Of a DNA stretch of 64,000 nucleotides, positions 44,656 to 54,829 are shown piece after piece. The DNA comes from Rattus norvegicus (taxonomy: Eukaryota; Chordata; Mammalia; Rodentia; Muridae): the NCBI RefSeq assembly GCF_036323735.1, contig NC_086029.1:47827857-47891856 (forward strand). The letters are read 5' to 3'. The notes beneath the pieces were generated by a model. That model had not been told where the DNA came from. It ran no database searches and saw only the letters and a list, made by a program, of their open reading frames with translations. Made by a program: the position numbers and the translations under genes. Each line of letters starts with the position of its first letter. Position 1 is the first letter of the stretch.

Positions 44656-44929
44656 AGTCACCACAAATGACTTCAATCCAAACAAGACAAACTTTCTGCA
44701 ATAATTCAGCACCTGCCTCAATCCTCCTGAGATCATTGCTAGCTGAAGAGCAAGCCTGGCAACTCTCTGCTTCTCTCTGCATGCTTTCCATAAATTAGAT
44801 ACCAAAGAGTCCACCAAAAAGTCCAACCCCTTACCTATGCCTTGGTGCCCCTGGCCTACAGGAATGAGGAGGTGCTATGCTGGTGGCCACTGAAGGATTC
44901 TCAGGTAGGAGTGCAAGCCACTGGTGAGC
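44656..44929. other. Unique sequence, nothing recognised
   Basis: No family or gene seen. Confidence 0.4.
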
Positions 44930-45280
44930 TCCCAGGCTCTTCTGACTACAGAGATCATCTGTGTGCTGTATGGATGCCTCACCTGTCAATTAAAATACCT
45001 ATGGCCTATGGCTTAGGAAATAGAGGTGGGACAGAATTCTGGGAGACAAGGAGGTGGGGAGAGGAACCCAAAAAGAGGTTAGGAGATGGACACATGGACA
45101 CATGGACTCCTGGACACAGGTAACCAGCCATGTGGCACAATGTAAGTTAAAATAAATGGGTATCTTTAGTTATGATCCTGTCAGAGTGGAGCCTAGCTAT
45201 ATGGCCGAGGTGTTTGTAAATATAATTTGAGTCTGAGTCTTATCTCTAGGAGCATAGGGTTGGTAGGCAGAATCGCCATA
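44930..45280 (+). mobile_element. Rodent ERV-type LTR, family not assigned
   Basis: 'gatgcctcacctgtcaatta', 'gggacagaattctgggagac', 'aaccagccatgtggcacaat', 'gtaagttaaaataaatgggt', 'tatatggccgaggtgtttgt' and 'aatataatttgagtctgag' follow the layout of a rodent LTR I recall with 'cacctgtcaataaa' near its 5' side and a 'gctattggccgagcatttat' end. Diverged, non-coding. Confidence 0.5.
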
Positions 45281-45504
45281 AACACCACAGGCATGCTCAC
45301 ACAGACAGTTCTGTTAAACCCAGTAGGTCACAAAACGAAACAAACAAAAAACCACATGGACATAGGAAAGGGGCCTGTGAGGACTTGGGGAGCAAAAGGG
45401 GTGGGGTCAGCATGATCAAAACATTATTTTATGGGTGAAAATATCAAAAAGCAAGTTTAATTAATAAAAAACTATGCTTGATAGAAATGAAAGTTTGAAA
45501 AACT
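45281..45504. other. Unique sequence, nothing recognised
   Basis: AT-rich, no family recognised. Confidence 0.4.
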
Positions 45505-45542
<38 letters not shown>

Positions 45543-45546
45543 CACA
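45505..45546. repeat. (CT)n(AC)n compound microsatellite
   Basis: About 11 CT then about 9 AC dinucleotides. Confidence 0.95.
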
Positions 45547-47469
45547 GTATGTTTTATGAAGTGAGAGCTTTTACGATGACATAAATCTGTGTGCTGTAAA
45601 TGATAACACATTTTGCCTGCTGCTTTAAACAAATCTATGGCTCATGAAAGTACTCTAGACTTAATTTTTATACTCGTATGCAAACTCCTAAGAGAAACAT
45701 ATATTTCTTTCAAAACAAGAGTGCTCCCTTTTGCTACTCTGCCTCCCCAGGCTCCAGGCCATACTTTGTGCCCAGTGACAAGAATAATGCTTAAGCCATT
45801 AGCCCTATAAATCCCTTAGGAGACAAGATGTGAGTGGTCCGATAGATAAATCGAGTGGAATTGAGCAAATTAGGACTTTGTGGCTGTTGTTACCTTTATT
45901 TATTAACCGCAGTAACTCTGTCCTAACCTCCTGCACAACACTTAATCCATTACATGGCTTGGAAGCTCTTCAAGGGTTTCAGCTGACTTCTGTCGTCTTC
46001 CACAAGGGCAGATAGAAGAAGCTCCAAAGAGTGAAGAAGTCACAAGTCATTGTGTCTCTTATTGTCAGGGTGTCACCCTCACCCAGATGAGAGCTGGTGT
46101 GGTGAGCAGTAGACGGGTTATAGCCCACGTAGCACATGCAGGTAGTCACTCAAAAGAGACGTTTTCAGGAGTCTTGACTGGCTGCAGGAGCTTTGTTGAG
46201 ACTGAGCTTGTCCCTGTTGCTGGGCCCAGGCATCCCTGTGAGTCAACAGGAGACTGACCAAGGGGCTCCAAGTGGGAGGAGCCTGTCAAGGGTTCAGTAG
46301 TCTTTCCTATTGATGGCGCCACAACGCTCAAGGAAATGGTGGAAAAGGATAAGACTCAAGGACCACACTGGAGACCAGGCACTTTGTCGCCTTCCCACCC
46401 TCCTCTGTATCACAATATCGCGATCACCTTCTCAGCCCTGGGGAGTCTTCCTCATGCAACTTCCTGTGGTTCGTACTTTCCCACGGTGGTTGGGCCATCT
46501 ATCTTTTGCGTTTCAGAGTCTTTTATTACTTAAATTAATTTTATCCGAGCGAAACGCGTATAATCTGTAATTTGCTATCATAGTAGCTGTTTTGTTGCGT
46601 GCTAAGTCAGAGTGCGGTAAATTCCACTCTTGCTGTCTCTGCCCAGCAGTCATGATTCTGGTTTTTGCTTCTGCAGCTTCATCTGTTCTAAACACCACAT
46701 CTAACGGGCTAACAGTACCCATTGCGTTGTCCCTGGGTCCTCAGACTTAGTGCAAGGCTTTCAAACAGCATCTGTGCACATGCTAGAATTTCCCTTCTTT
46801 ATGAGGCTGGCTGGAGCTGGGCCGTGCCAGGCAGGGACCGTGTGAGGCGTATGAATATCACTGTCCCAGCTTCCTCTGAGGCGAAGGCACAATCGGCAGT
46901 CAGCAGTACAGACGCAGATGAAAGGGAAAGACAGCACTAAAGAGGAAGCTATTCTCCAGAGATATAATGGAAAACTCCCCAAGCTGCTTGTAACTTACTT
47001 CTAAGAACCGGCTTTGCATGACTAGATTAAAAATAAACCGTCTCTGCTCTGTCAGGGGGGAGGTAAAGATCACAGGCCACTCGTGACTACTTGTAAGGTT
47101 AAAGATGACCCAAAGGCAGGAGCATTAAACTGTCCTCAAAGCTCAAGGCTGAACTGGTGACAGTAAATTAGCTGCTCTTTCCTGGCCCAAAGCCAACAGA
47201 ATTAAAAGGTAAATACTGTCAGCTACGGCCTCCAGAACACGAAGCTAAAAGGCAAGCTGAGAACAATAAATATAGCTGGTTATTATTTCCTCTTAGCTTA
47301 AACACAGTCTCAGTCCTAGGCCACACAGAGTGCTCCCCGCTGACCGCAAGGGTAAACCAATAATGTGTCAGGTAACCATTCACTTCCTGGTGGGCTGAAG
47401 GGTAGGGGGAATGCTTCTTACTCAAAGTTCAGGTCACACTCAGGTGTTATCACCCCTCCCCCTTTAAAA
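45547..47469. other. About 1.9 kb of repeat-free sequence
   Basis: No transposon of any kind is recognisable across almost 2 kb, which is unusual in this window. Motif-rich patches occur at 45550-46020 (including ATTAACCGCAG, a RUNX-like word), 46530-46640 (several CpGs and TGCTAAGTCAG, MARE/AP-1-like) and 46990-47400 (nuclear-receptor-like GGTAAAGATCA, ATAAATATAGC). I support no exon. Confidence 0.5.
46530..47400. promoter_or_regulatory. Candidate regulatory block in a repeat-free interval
   Basis: Retained CpGs around 46540-46620, a TGCTAAGTCAG MARE/AP-1-like word, AAATAAACCGTC and CAATAAATATAGC AT-rich cores, and GGTAAAGATCACAGG nuclear-receptor-like spacing. The lack of any repeat insertion is compatible with constraint. 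Assignment is inference only. Confidence 0.25.
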
Positions 47470-47720
47470 AGGGGGTGTCTGGTGGAGAGATTTCTCAGAG
47501 CTCTTCCAGAAGACCAGGGCTTCAATCCAAGCACCCACGTGGTGGCTCACAACCATCTGTAACTCCAGTTCCAGGGATCCAGAGCCTATTCTGGCCTCTT
47601 CGGGCAGTGCTTGTACATGGTGTGCAGATATACATACAGGCAAACCACCAACACACATTAAATACATAATAATAGCAATACCACCACCACCAACAATGAC
47701 AATAACAACAATGACAATAA
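47470..47720 (+). mobile_element. B3-type SINE
   Basis: 'ctggtggagagatttctcag', 'agctcttccagaagaccagg', 'cacccacgtggtggctcaca', 'accatctgtaactccagttc', 'attctggcctcttcgggcag' and an A-rich tail with ACAATGACAATAA repeats (47650-47740). A clear B3/B2 class copy. Confidence 0.85.
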
Positions 47721-47847
47721 TGACAATAATAATAAACTATAAGGAACAAAGACCCAGGCTAGCCCAGTTCTTTTCACCGTGTCCTGGTGGGCAAGCCTTA
47801 CAGCTCCTGCTTTCATTGACCATATTTATTTTATTCCAGCTCACTTA

Positions 47848-47850
<3 letters not shown>

Positions 47851-47903
<53 letters not shown>

Positions 47904-47939
47904 CCTCTCTCTCCCTCTCCCTCTCCCTCCCTCCCCTCT
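47851..47939. repeat. (CT)n tract with CCCT interruptions
   Basis: About 25 CT dinucleotides, then mixed CTCCCTC words to 47939. All pyrimidine on the plus strand. Confidence 0.95.
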
Positions 47940-48199
47940 GTAGGTTATTCAATCATAATAGCATACCTGATTTGCCCGACTCTGACAAAAACATTATCTT
48001 GAAATGGATCTAATACAAGCTGCCAGGAGCAGCCCGTTTTAACTCTATTTCTGCGTAGTCTGAGAATCTTGCCTGCGTGTCTCTATTTGTATCAATCGTC
48101 ACTGTACATGTTTAAATAATATTTTGAGTTCACAAAATTTAGCTGCCAAGCAGATTCACAGATACAATGCTGTTTAAAAAAAATGGAAGTTTCTCACGG
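47940..48199. other. Unique sequence, nothing recognised
   Basis: No family or gene seen. Confidence 0.4.
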
Positions 48200-48361
48200 T
48201 GGCCTGGAGAGATGGCTCAGCTGTCAAGAGTGCTTAGTACGTTTGTAATGGACCCCACTTCATTCCTAACATCCACAGTGGGTGGCTCACAGCCTCTTGA
48301 GACTCCAGCTGCAGAAGATCCAGTGCCATCTTCTGACCTCTGCAAGTACTGTACACTCTTG

Positions 48362-48396
<35 letters not shown>

Positions 48397-48440
48397 CACA
48401 CCACACACTTAAACACAAACACAAATTGGCAATTGAAAAA
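48200..48440 (+). mobile_element. B3-type SINE with CA tail
   Basis: 'gtggcctggagagatggctc', 'tcaagagtgcttag', 'acagtgggtggctcacagcc', 'tgagactccagctgcagaag', 'gccatcttctgacctctgca', then (GC)n(CA)n at 48361-48408 and an A-rich end. Confidence 0.85.
48361..48408. repeat. (GC)4(AC)n microsatellite
   Basis: Four GC then about 15 AC dinucleotides, followed by CACACCACAC variants. Confidence 0.95.
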
Positions 48441-49160
48441 TAAATCTTCTTTTTAAATTTTTCCATTATTTGATTAAGTTCCTTCATGTGTTCCTGTCTT
48501 ATCTCTAAGTGTTACCACAATCTATGCATATAAGCCTCAAGAAGGATGCTAGCATTCTCCAGACTGTGTTCTACATAACCCAAGTCTTCCAGGAAGTCAA
48601 AGCTACTGCAGATGTTGGTGTCTTGAAAATTATGTCATTAGTGTGACCCTTGCCTTCGGTCCAGCCACCAGCTGTCAGCTCCTGTGGTGCACTGTCACGG
48701 ACTCCGTCTTGCTCCATAGATCCCATCTGTGTGTTTTGGAGGCCATGCGATCTGTAGTCAATAAGCAGAAGGCACAGTCTAGAGGCCAGGATGAGAAATT
48801 GCTTGATGGGTCACGGCTGATTACCTTTTACCTACTCCCCTATCCACATTTGCTTTGATCATTTTCTAAATGGCTGCACTGTCCTGGAACATCAAGGAAC
48901 CTTCTGATAGGGGTTCAGATAGAAGAACTGTATTGAGTGAAGATATTTCAAGGGTCCTGTGTTTGGTAACTGCCACGTTAAGAAGCAGGTAGGTTTCCTG
49001 GCTGTAAGGCTTCAAAGACCATGGGATTCATTACTTCGAGAATCTAGAGATGAAAAGTAGGTAGCCCATCCAAAGTTATTTGGCAATATGAAAATCAGTG
49101 GGCACCTGCTCACGTGAAAACACAAATGGGCATCCTTCTCAGGACATAGCACAAGAGCTG
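48441..49160. other. Unique sequence, nothing recognised
   Basis: No repeat family or exon recognised. Confidence 0.4.
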
Positions 49161-49433
49161 GCGGATGGTGGCACCTGAACCAAGTGCTCCAGGCAGCAGG
49201 TGGATGGTGGCACCTGAACCAAGTGCTCCAGGCAGCAGGTGGACGGTGGCACCTGAACCAAGTGCTCCAGGCAGCAGGTGGACGGTGGCACCTGAACCAA
49301 GTGTTCCAGGCAGCAGGTGGATGGTGGCACCTGAACCAAGTGCTCCAGGCAGCAGGTGGATGGTGGCACCTGAACCAAGTGCTCCAGGCAGCAGGTGGAT
49401 GGTGGCACCTGAACCAAGTGCTCCAGGCAGCTG
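49161..49433. repeat. 39-bp minisatellite, 7 units
   Basis: Units start at 49161, 49200, 49239, 49278, 49317, 49356 and 49395 and read GTGGATGGTGGCACCTGAAC plus CAAGTGCTCCAGGCAGCAG. Differences are single bases (GACGG for GATGG in two units, GTGTTCC in one, CAGCTG in the last). 39 is a multiple of three, so 13-residue periodic frames stay open on both strands. No sign they are genes. Confidence 0.97.
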
Positions 49434-49799
49434 GTGGAGTGTTCTAGGCAAGGCAAAGTCTGAGGGTTTTTCCATTCACCTTCCCATGATATTATTCCTA
49501 GTGAAATGTATAAACATTGCTAGTTCAAGGTTGCAAACACACTTGTATCCTAAACATGTTTTTCAAGAAGCCAGATGAGTTAGTGAGCAGAACTCAATGT
49601 AATTTGATGTCTGGGATGTCTTGTGCATTTGAGGAGTCTGGGGAATGGACTGGAGGTATGGGGGACTCAGACCCGGCTCTTATAGAGCTCCACAGTGGGC
49701 CTGTGCTGTATACTTAATTGAGAAATTCTCATTGCCCTTCAAGGAGGAAAAAAATCACTTGGAGTATCAGGAATATGGCTACATCCTCCCAATTTATCT
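49434..49799. other. Unique sequence, nothing recognised
   Basis: No family or gene seen. Confidence 0.4.
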
Positions 49800-50074
49800 A
49801 GATCTGCCTTGGTAACTAGGCTTGGCCCAGGGAGTGGCACTATTTGGAGGTGTGGCCTTGTTGAAGTAGGCATGTCACTGTGGGTGTGGGTTTAAAGGCC
49901 CTGCTCCTAGCTTCCTAAAAGTCAGTCTTCTGCTAGCACCTTTCAGAACTCTCAGCTCCTCCTGCACCATGCCTGCCTGGATGCTGCCATGTTCCTGCCT
50001 TGATGATAATGGACTGAACTCTGAACCTGTAAGTTAGCCCCAATTAAATGTTGTCCTTATAAGAGTTGCCTTGG
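49800..50074 (+). mobile_element. ORR1-type MaLR LTR, 5' part, split by L1
   Basis: 'gcttggcccagggagtggca', 'ctatttggaggtgtggcctt', 'ccatgcctgcctggatgctg', 'gatgataatggactgaactc', 'caattaaatgttgtccttat' and 'aagagttgccttgg'. The last 14 bases (50061-50074) are one copy of the L1 target-site duplication. The LTR continues at 51810. Confidence 0.95.
50061..50074. repeat. L1 target-site duplication, left copy
   Basis: AAGAGTTGCCTTGG, identical to 51796-51809 on the other side of the L1. Part of the ORR1 target. Confidence 0.95.
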
Positions 50075-51075
50075 CAACATGTAGAAGAATGCAGATCGAT
50101 CCATGCTTATCACCCTGTACAAAGCTTAAGTCGAAGTGGATCAAGGACCTCCACATCAAACCAGACACACTCAAACTAATAGAAGAAAAACTAGGGAAGC
50201 ATCTGGAACACATGGGCACTGGAAAAAATTTCCTGAACAAAACACCAATGGCTTATGCTCTAAGATCAAGAATCGACAAATGGGATCTCATAAAACTGCA
50301 AAGCTTCTGTAAGGCAAAGGACACTGTGGTTAGGACAAAACGGCAACCAACAGATTGGGAAAAGATCTTTACCAATCCTACAACAGATAGAGGCCTTATA
50401 TCCAAAATATACAAAGAACTCAAGAAGTTAGACCGCAGGGAAACAAATAACCCTATTAAAAAATGGGGTTCAGAGCTAAACAAAGAATTCACAGCTGAGG
50501 AATGCCGAATGGCTGAGAAACACCTAAAGAAATGTTCAACATCTTTAGTCATAAGGGAAATGCAAATCAAAACAACCCTGAGATTTCACCTCACACCAGT
50601 GCGATTGGCTAAGATCAAAAACTCAGGTGACAGCAGATGCTGGCGAGGATGTGGAGAAAGAGGAACACTCCTCCATTGTTGGTGGGATTGCAGACTGGTA
50701 AAACCATTCCGGAAATCAGTCTGGAGGTTCCTCAGAAAATTGGACATTGAACTGCCTGAGGATCCAGCTATACCTCTCTTGGGCATATACCCAAAAGATG
50801 CCTCAACATATAAAAGAGACACGTGCTCCACTATGTTCATCGCAGCCTTATTTATAATAGCCAGAAAATGGAAAGAACCCAGATGCCCTTCAACAGAGGA
50901 ATGGATACAGAAAATGTGGTACATCTACACAATGGAATATTACTCAGCTATCAAAAACAACGAGTTTATGAAATTCGTAGGCAAATGGTTGGAACTGGAA
51001 AATATCATCCTGAGTGAGCTAACCCAATCACAGAAAGACATACATGGTATGCACTCATTGATAAGTGGCTATTAG
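50075..51075 (+). pseudogene. L1 ORF2 C-terminal fragment, about 333 codons
   Basis: This is the last part of the L1 ORF2 protein (the full family protein is roughly 1,270-1,300 residues), in one open frame to the stop TAG at 51073-51075. It holds the C-terminal zinc-knuckle region Cys-X3-Cys-X7-His-X4-Cys, encoded at 50638-50691, with all four ligands present. That segment binds nucleic acid in intact L1. The endonuclease and reverse-transcriptase domains are missing because the insertion is 5' truncated. An in-frame TTG at 50071 and an internal ATG could start a peptide by chance, but there is no L1 promoter and no reason to expect translation. Confidence 0.93.
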
Positions 51076-51648
51076 CCCAAATGCTTGAATTACCCTAGAT
51101 CCCTAGAACAAACGAAACTCAAGACGGATGATCAAAATGTGAATGCTTCACTCTTTCTTTAAATGAGGAAAAAGAATACCCTTGGCAGGGAAGGGAGAGG
51201 CAAAGATTAAAACAGAGACTGAAGGAACACCCATTCAGAGCCTGCCCCACATGTGGCCCATACATATACAGCCACCCAATTAGACAAGATGGATGAAGCA
51301 AAGAAGTGCAGACCGACAGGAGCCGGATGTAGATCGCTCCTGAGAGACACAGCCAGAATACAGCAAATACAGAGGCGAATGCCAGCAGCAAACCACTGAA
51401 CTGAGAATAGGTCCCCTATTGAAGGAATCAGAGAAAGAACTGGAAGAGCTTGAAGGGGCTCGAGACCCCAAAAGTACAACGATGCCAAGCAACCAGAGCT
51501 TCCAGGGACTAAGCCACTACCTAAAGACTATACATGGACTGACCCTGGACTCTGACCCCATAGGTAGCAATGAATATCCTAGTAAGAGCACCAGTGGAAG
51601 GGGAAGCCCTGGGTCCTGCTAAGACTGAACCCCCAGTGAACTAGTCTA

Positions 51649-51720
51649 TGGGGGGAGGGCGGCAATGGGGGGAGGGTTGGGAGGGGAACACCCATAAGGA
51701 AGGGGAGGGGGGAGGGGGAT
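51649..51720 (+). other. G-rich polypurine tract of the L1 3' UTR
   Basis: Several runs of 3-6 G separated by short A/T-containing spacers, including GGGGGGAGGG and GGGGAGGGGGGAGGGGG. L1 3' UTRs of mammals typically carry such a tract, and the sequence fits the G-quadruplex pattern on the plus strand. Confidence 0.85.
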
Positions 51721-51795
51721 GTTTGCCCGGAAACCGGGAAAGGGAATAACACTCGAAATGTATATAAGAAATACTCAAGTTAATAAAAAAAAAAA

Positions 51796-51809
51796 AAGAG
51801 TTGCCTTGG
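51796..51809. repeat. L1 target-site duplication, right copy
   Basis: AAGAGTTGCCTTGG directly after the A-tail, matching 50061-50074. Confidence 0.95.
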
Positions 51810-51850
51810 TCATGGTGTCTGTTCATAGGAGTAAAAGCCTAATGAAGACA
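51810..51850 (+). mobile_element. ORR1-type MaLR LTR, 3' part
   Basis: 'tcatggtgtctgttcatagg', 'agtaaaagcctaatgaagac' and a final A: the expected last 41 bases of the LTR interrupted by the L1. Confidence 0.93.
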
Positions 51851-52539
51851 TCCCCCTAGTTACCCATTGTCAAGAGGACAAAGGGTACAGCATGACCTAG
51901 AACTAATTTAACATAGCAATATATATACAATGTGATTAGAATTTAAATTAAGTTTATTTTAGCCCAAAAGCCAATTTGCTTCTGGTCTGAAGACCCTTGG
52001 GCTCCCTAAGGGCCACCTGGGCCCATGAGGATGTGATATCAATTCAATGCTGTAGGGGTTTCAGGATGGCTTTCCCAAATCTATCTCTACCTTTACCTCT
52101 GATGTGACAAAGCAAACCAGTGAACCATGAACTTGTAGGTCAAATTTAGCTATCAGCCATGGTTCACTGATACAGCTGGTAATCTTCTCCCATGATAAAC
52201 AAGGACGGTGAAAGAGAGGGAGGGATGGAAGGGCAGAGTCAGAGAAGAGGGACAAGAAATTACCACCCCTCCCCAAACCGTACCTACAAGCTAAACTATA
52301 AATACCCGAGAAGCAGGCTTACATGGGCTACAGTCCAAGAACGGAGGTCACAGCGCAGCTTAAGGGAACTTGTTCCTTGTGTCTACTGTGTGGGTTCCGT
52401 CAGCCTTGGTAACAAGAACCTCTATTTACAAAGACAGTCTCCGGTGTCAAAGCTTTACAGGAAGTGGAATGTTTGGATCAGGAAGTAGAAAATCTGCAGT
52501 ATCCCACTTGGAAAATGCTTGTTCCGTGAACATCCTAAG
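51851..52539. other. Unique sequence, nothing recognised
   Basis: AT-rich first half, then mixed. No named repeat or exon. Confidence 0.4.
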
Positions 52540-52860
52540 TATCTTTGAACTCACATGGTGAAATTCTATGTGTCCGTATGGTAGCATTAGGGGGTGGAGC
52601 CTTTGGGATTCACTTCAGTCAGGAGGGTGGAGTCCTAAAGAGCGGGAGGAGTCAGCCTAGGGAAGAAGAGAATGAGCTTTGTCTCTTGATCCTCTGAAGA
52701 TAAAGAAGAACGGGCATTGAACACCAGGAAGTGAGTCCACCCAGCCCCATGACCTCTTCAGCCCCCAGAGCAGTGGAGACCTGGTCTGCTGGTTGTGCTG
52801 TCCTCCTCCAGCAGCTTGAATTGGTTGGTGCTACTCTCACCTTATAGTAAATTTCTTATT
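52540..52860 (+). mobile_element. Ancient MST/MLT1-like LTR
   Basis: 'atggtagcattagggggtgg', 'agcctttgggattcacttca', 'gagggtggagtcctaa', then 'aacaccaggaagtgagtcca' and a 'tagtaaatttcttattgata' tail. Layout of an old mammalian MaLR LTR in sense, strongly diverged. Confidence 0.6.
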
Positions 52861-52879
52861 GATATTTTTCCTGACTCAA

Positions 52880-53204
52880 TGTGTTAGCTGCTTTTCTCAT
52901 TGCTCTGGCAAAATGCCCGATAGATCCAGCTCTAAGAAGAAAGTGTTCAGTGTGAGGGTTTAGTCCATTGTGGTGGCAAAGGCACAATGTTAGGGGCGTG
53001 AGGCAGCTGCTCACAGTGCCCTGTGCCAGGAAGCAGAGAGACAACTGCTGGTCATCAGCCTTTCCTCTGAGTCTCTGCTAAGGGATGATGTCACCTGTTC
53101 TCAGGGTCATTCTTCCCACCTAAGCCAATGGAATCTAGAAAATTCCTCACAGACTCACCCAGGAGTTTGTCCTGCCCAACTGACAACTAAGGTTAAGCAT
53201 CACA
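52880..53204 (-). mobile_element. MaLR-class LTR (antisense)
   Basis: 'tgtgttagctgcttttctca', 'ttgctctggcaaaatgcccg', 'cattgtggtggcaaaggcac', 'gtgaggcagctgctcacagt', 'aatctagaaaattcctcaca', ending 'aggttaagcatcaca'. Typical antisense order of an older MT/ORR1-type LTR. Confidence 0.75.
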
Positions 53205-53214
53205 GGCAAGAAGC

Positions 53215-53340
53215 TCTTTCTTTTCAGTCAGGGCTGGTCTGGAACTCACTGTGTAACCCAGGCTGGCCTCAAATTCAGAATCCTTCTGCCTCTCTCTTGT
53301 GTGTGCTAGGGTTACATATGCTGGCTAGCACGCTCGGATC
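53215..53340 (-). mobile_element. B1 SINE fragment (antisense)
   Basis: 'agggctggtctggaactcac', 'tgtgtaacccaggctggcct', 'caaattcagaatccttctgc' and 'tgtgtgtgctagggttacat', the antisense of the 7SL-derived B1. Moderately diverged. Confidence 0.85.
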
Positions 53341-53599
53341 CACTCCTAAATGATTATTAAGACATCACTTGTTTTGAGAGGGAACATTAACTGTTCTTTT
53401 CAGAATACCTGAGAGGGTCGTCCATCACTGTCACTGGGTTTTCTGGAGCACTTGCCATTTTACCAGAGAACTTAATTGATTGTTTTCTAAATTGGCAACT
53501 CTTTGAAGTAACTTGTCAAAAAAAAAGTAATTGGAACTGTGCAATACATAAATAAATAAAATCTCCTGCTCATTCCAGAGTGATTATAAGACAGGTAGT
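53341..53599. other. Unique sequence, nothing recognised
   Basis: No family or gene seen. Confidence 0.4.
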
Positions 53600-54115
53600 T
53601 TATTACCACATTACACAGGTTGTGACAGACTGCCTCTAAGTTGCCAGGCATTCCTACCTCCTGCCATGGGCCTGTACAATGAACCTCCTCTGCCTGCCCG
53701 TGGGTGGCAAATACGGTGTGCTTGACCCAATCGAATATGGGATGGCATGTCTATAATCATATGAGTCAGTAGGCATGCTTTCTATGAGCTCCCATCTTCT
53801 GGTACAGGTGAATGATGAGGTCAACTGGGAAGGCCCATATTACCAGGAGCTAGAGACAGCTCTGGGCTGAGCCAACAGCCAGAGATAACCTGAGTCTTGC
53901 CGGCAGTCCCTTGGGTTCGGAGACTGACCTTCCTCAGTCAGGTCTCAGGCAAGCCCCTACTCCTGCCCCTGCCCAGAATGCAAACTCTACATCCATTGAT
54001 TCAAAAGGTACAGGTACTGGACTCCTGACCTTAAGAAACTAGGAAACTAAACATGTGTCCATGTAAGCCTCTTAATATAGTGATTTGTTGATCAGCTGTT
54101 GACACCAGAGCACAG
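53600..54115 (+). mobile_element. Ancient MLT1-like LTR
   Basis: Follows the sense layout of MLT1: 'gaggtcaactgggaaggccc', 'ggctgagccaacagccagag', 'actcctgaccttaagaaact', then 'taagcctcttaatatagtga' and 'tttgttgatcagctgttgac' in place of the usual '...aagccactaaatttggggta atttgtta' end. Old and inert. Confidence 0.6.
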
Positions 54116-54478
54116 ATTTGCCTTTGTGTGTGCAAGTGTGTGTGAACCCATGGTTGGCCTCTGAAGGGTACACACTCATATCACCCAGCATTCATTCTGT
54201 TCTTCTTACCCAGAAATCTCGGCATCTGCAGCAGAGGATCTCAATGCCATTTCTACATTGTAGGTTGTTTTCATCTTGAAAATTACTCTGACGGGGTGTC
54301 CTTCAATGAGTCTCCCAGTCAGTGAACGGCTCATTTTAAAAGATGCTCCATGTCTTTTGTCTGTCCAGAATGGGAATAGAACCTAGCAGAACACAGTTTC
54401 CCCAAACTGATAGTTCAATATTGCTCACTGAGAAACCACATTCTGGAGTTTTTATCTTTAAGATTGTTGTTCTTTGCT
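54116..54478. other. Unique sequence, nothing recognised
   Basis: No family or gene seen. Confidence 0.4.
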
Positions 54479-54829
54479 GTCTTGGGGTTTTACTGCTGTG
54501 AACAGACACTATGACCAAGGCAACTTTCATAAGGACAACATTAAATTGGAGCGGGCTTACAGGCTTAGAGGTTCAGTCCATTATCATCAAGGTGGGAGCG
54601 TGGCAGCATCCAGGCAGGCATTGTGCAGGAGGAGCTGAGAGGTCTACATCTTGTTCTGAAGGCAAACAGGAGAAGACTGCCTTCCAGGCAGCTAGAATGA
54701 GGGTTTTAAAGCCCACACCCATAGTGATCACTTCCTCCAACAAGGCCACACCCACTCCAACAAGGACACACCCACTCCAACGAGGCCACACCTCCTAATA
54801 GTGGGCTTAGGCATATTCAAACCACCACA
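54479..54829 (-). mobile_element. ORR1-type MaLR LTR (antisense), full length
   Basis: Starts TGTCTTGGGGTTTTACTGCT and ends 'catattcaaaccaccaca', with 'ccattatcatcaaggtggga', 'gcatccaggcaggcattgtg' and 'tttaaagcccacacccatag' between. Low divergence. An 'ccaacaaggccacacccact' word is present three times with small changes (54738-54800), a local triplication. Confidence 0.95.

Larger units (their letters stand above)
50075..51795 (+). mobile_element. Young 5'-truncated rat L1
   Basis: About 1.72 kb, keeping only the C-terminal quarter of ORF2, the full 3' UTR and a short A-tail. It is flanked by a perfect 14-bp target-site duplication and sits in an ORR1 LTR. The 3' UTR (51076-51783) has the rat-type ending and a G-rich purine tract (51649-51720), and finishes with TAATAAAA plus an A-run. 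The retained ORF2 end has no stop or frameshift. All this points to a recent insertion. It cannot move by itself, because ORF1, the endonuclease and the reverse transcriptase are absent. Confidence 0.97.

Noticed and set aside
44474..44791. 105-codon minus-strand gene with 12-residue repeats
   Set aside because: The non-repeat part has no recognisable domain and the repeat explains the open frame. Kept as a finding only because the array itself is unusual.
49110..49578. Proline-rich repeat protein (137 codons plus, 121 codons minus)
   Set aside because: Frames open on both strands over a 39-bp VNTR; no independent evidence.
50071..51075. A 334-codon host gene
   Set aside because: The frame is the C-terminal end of L1 ORF2 in a 5'-truncated insertion; the first codon lies in the target-site duplication.
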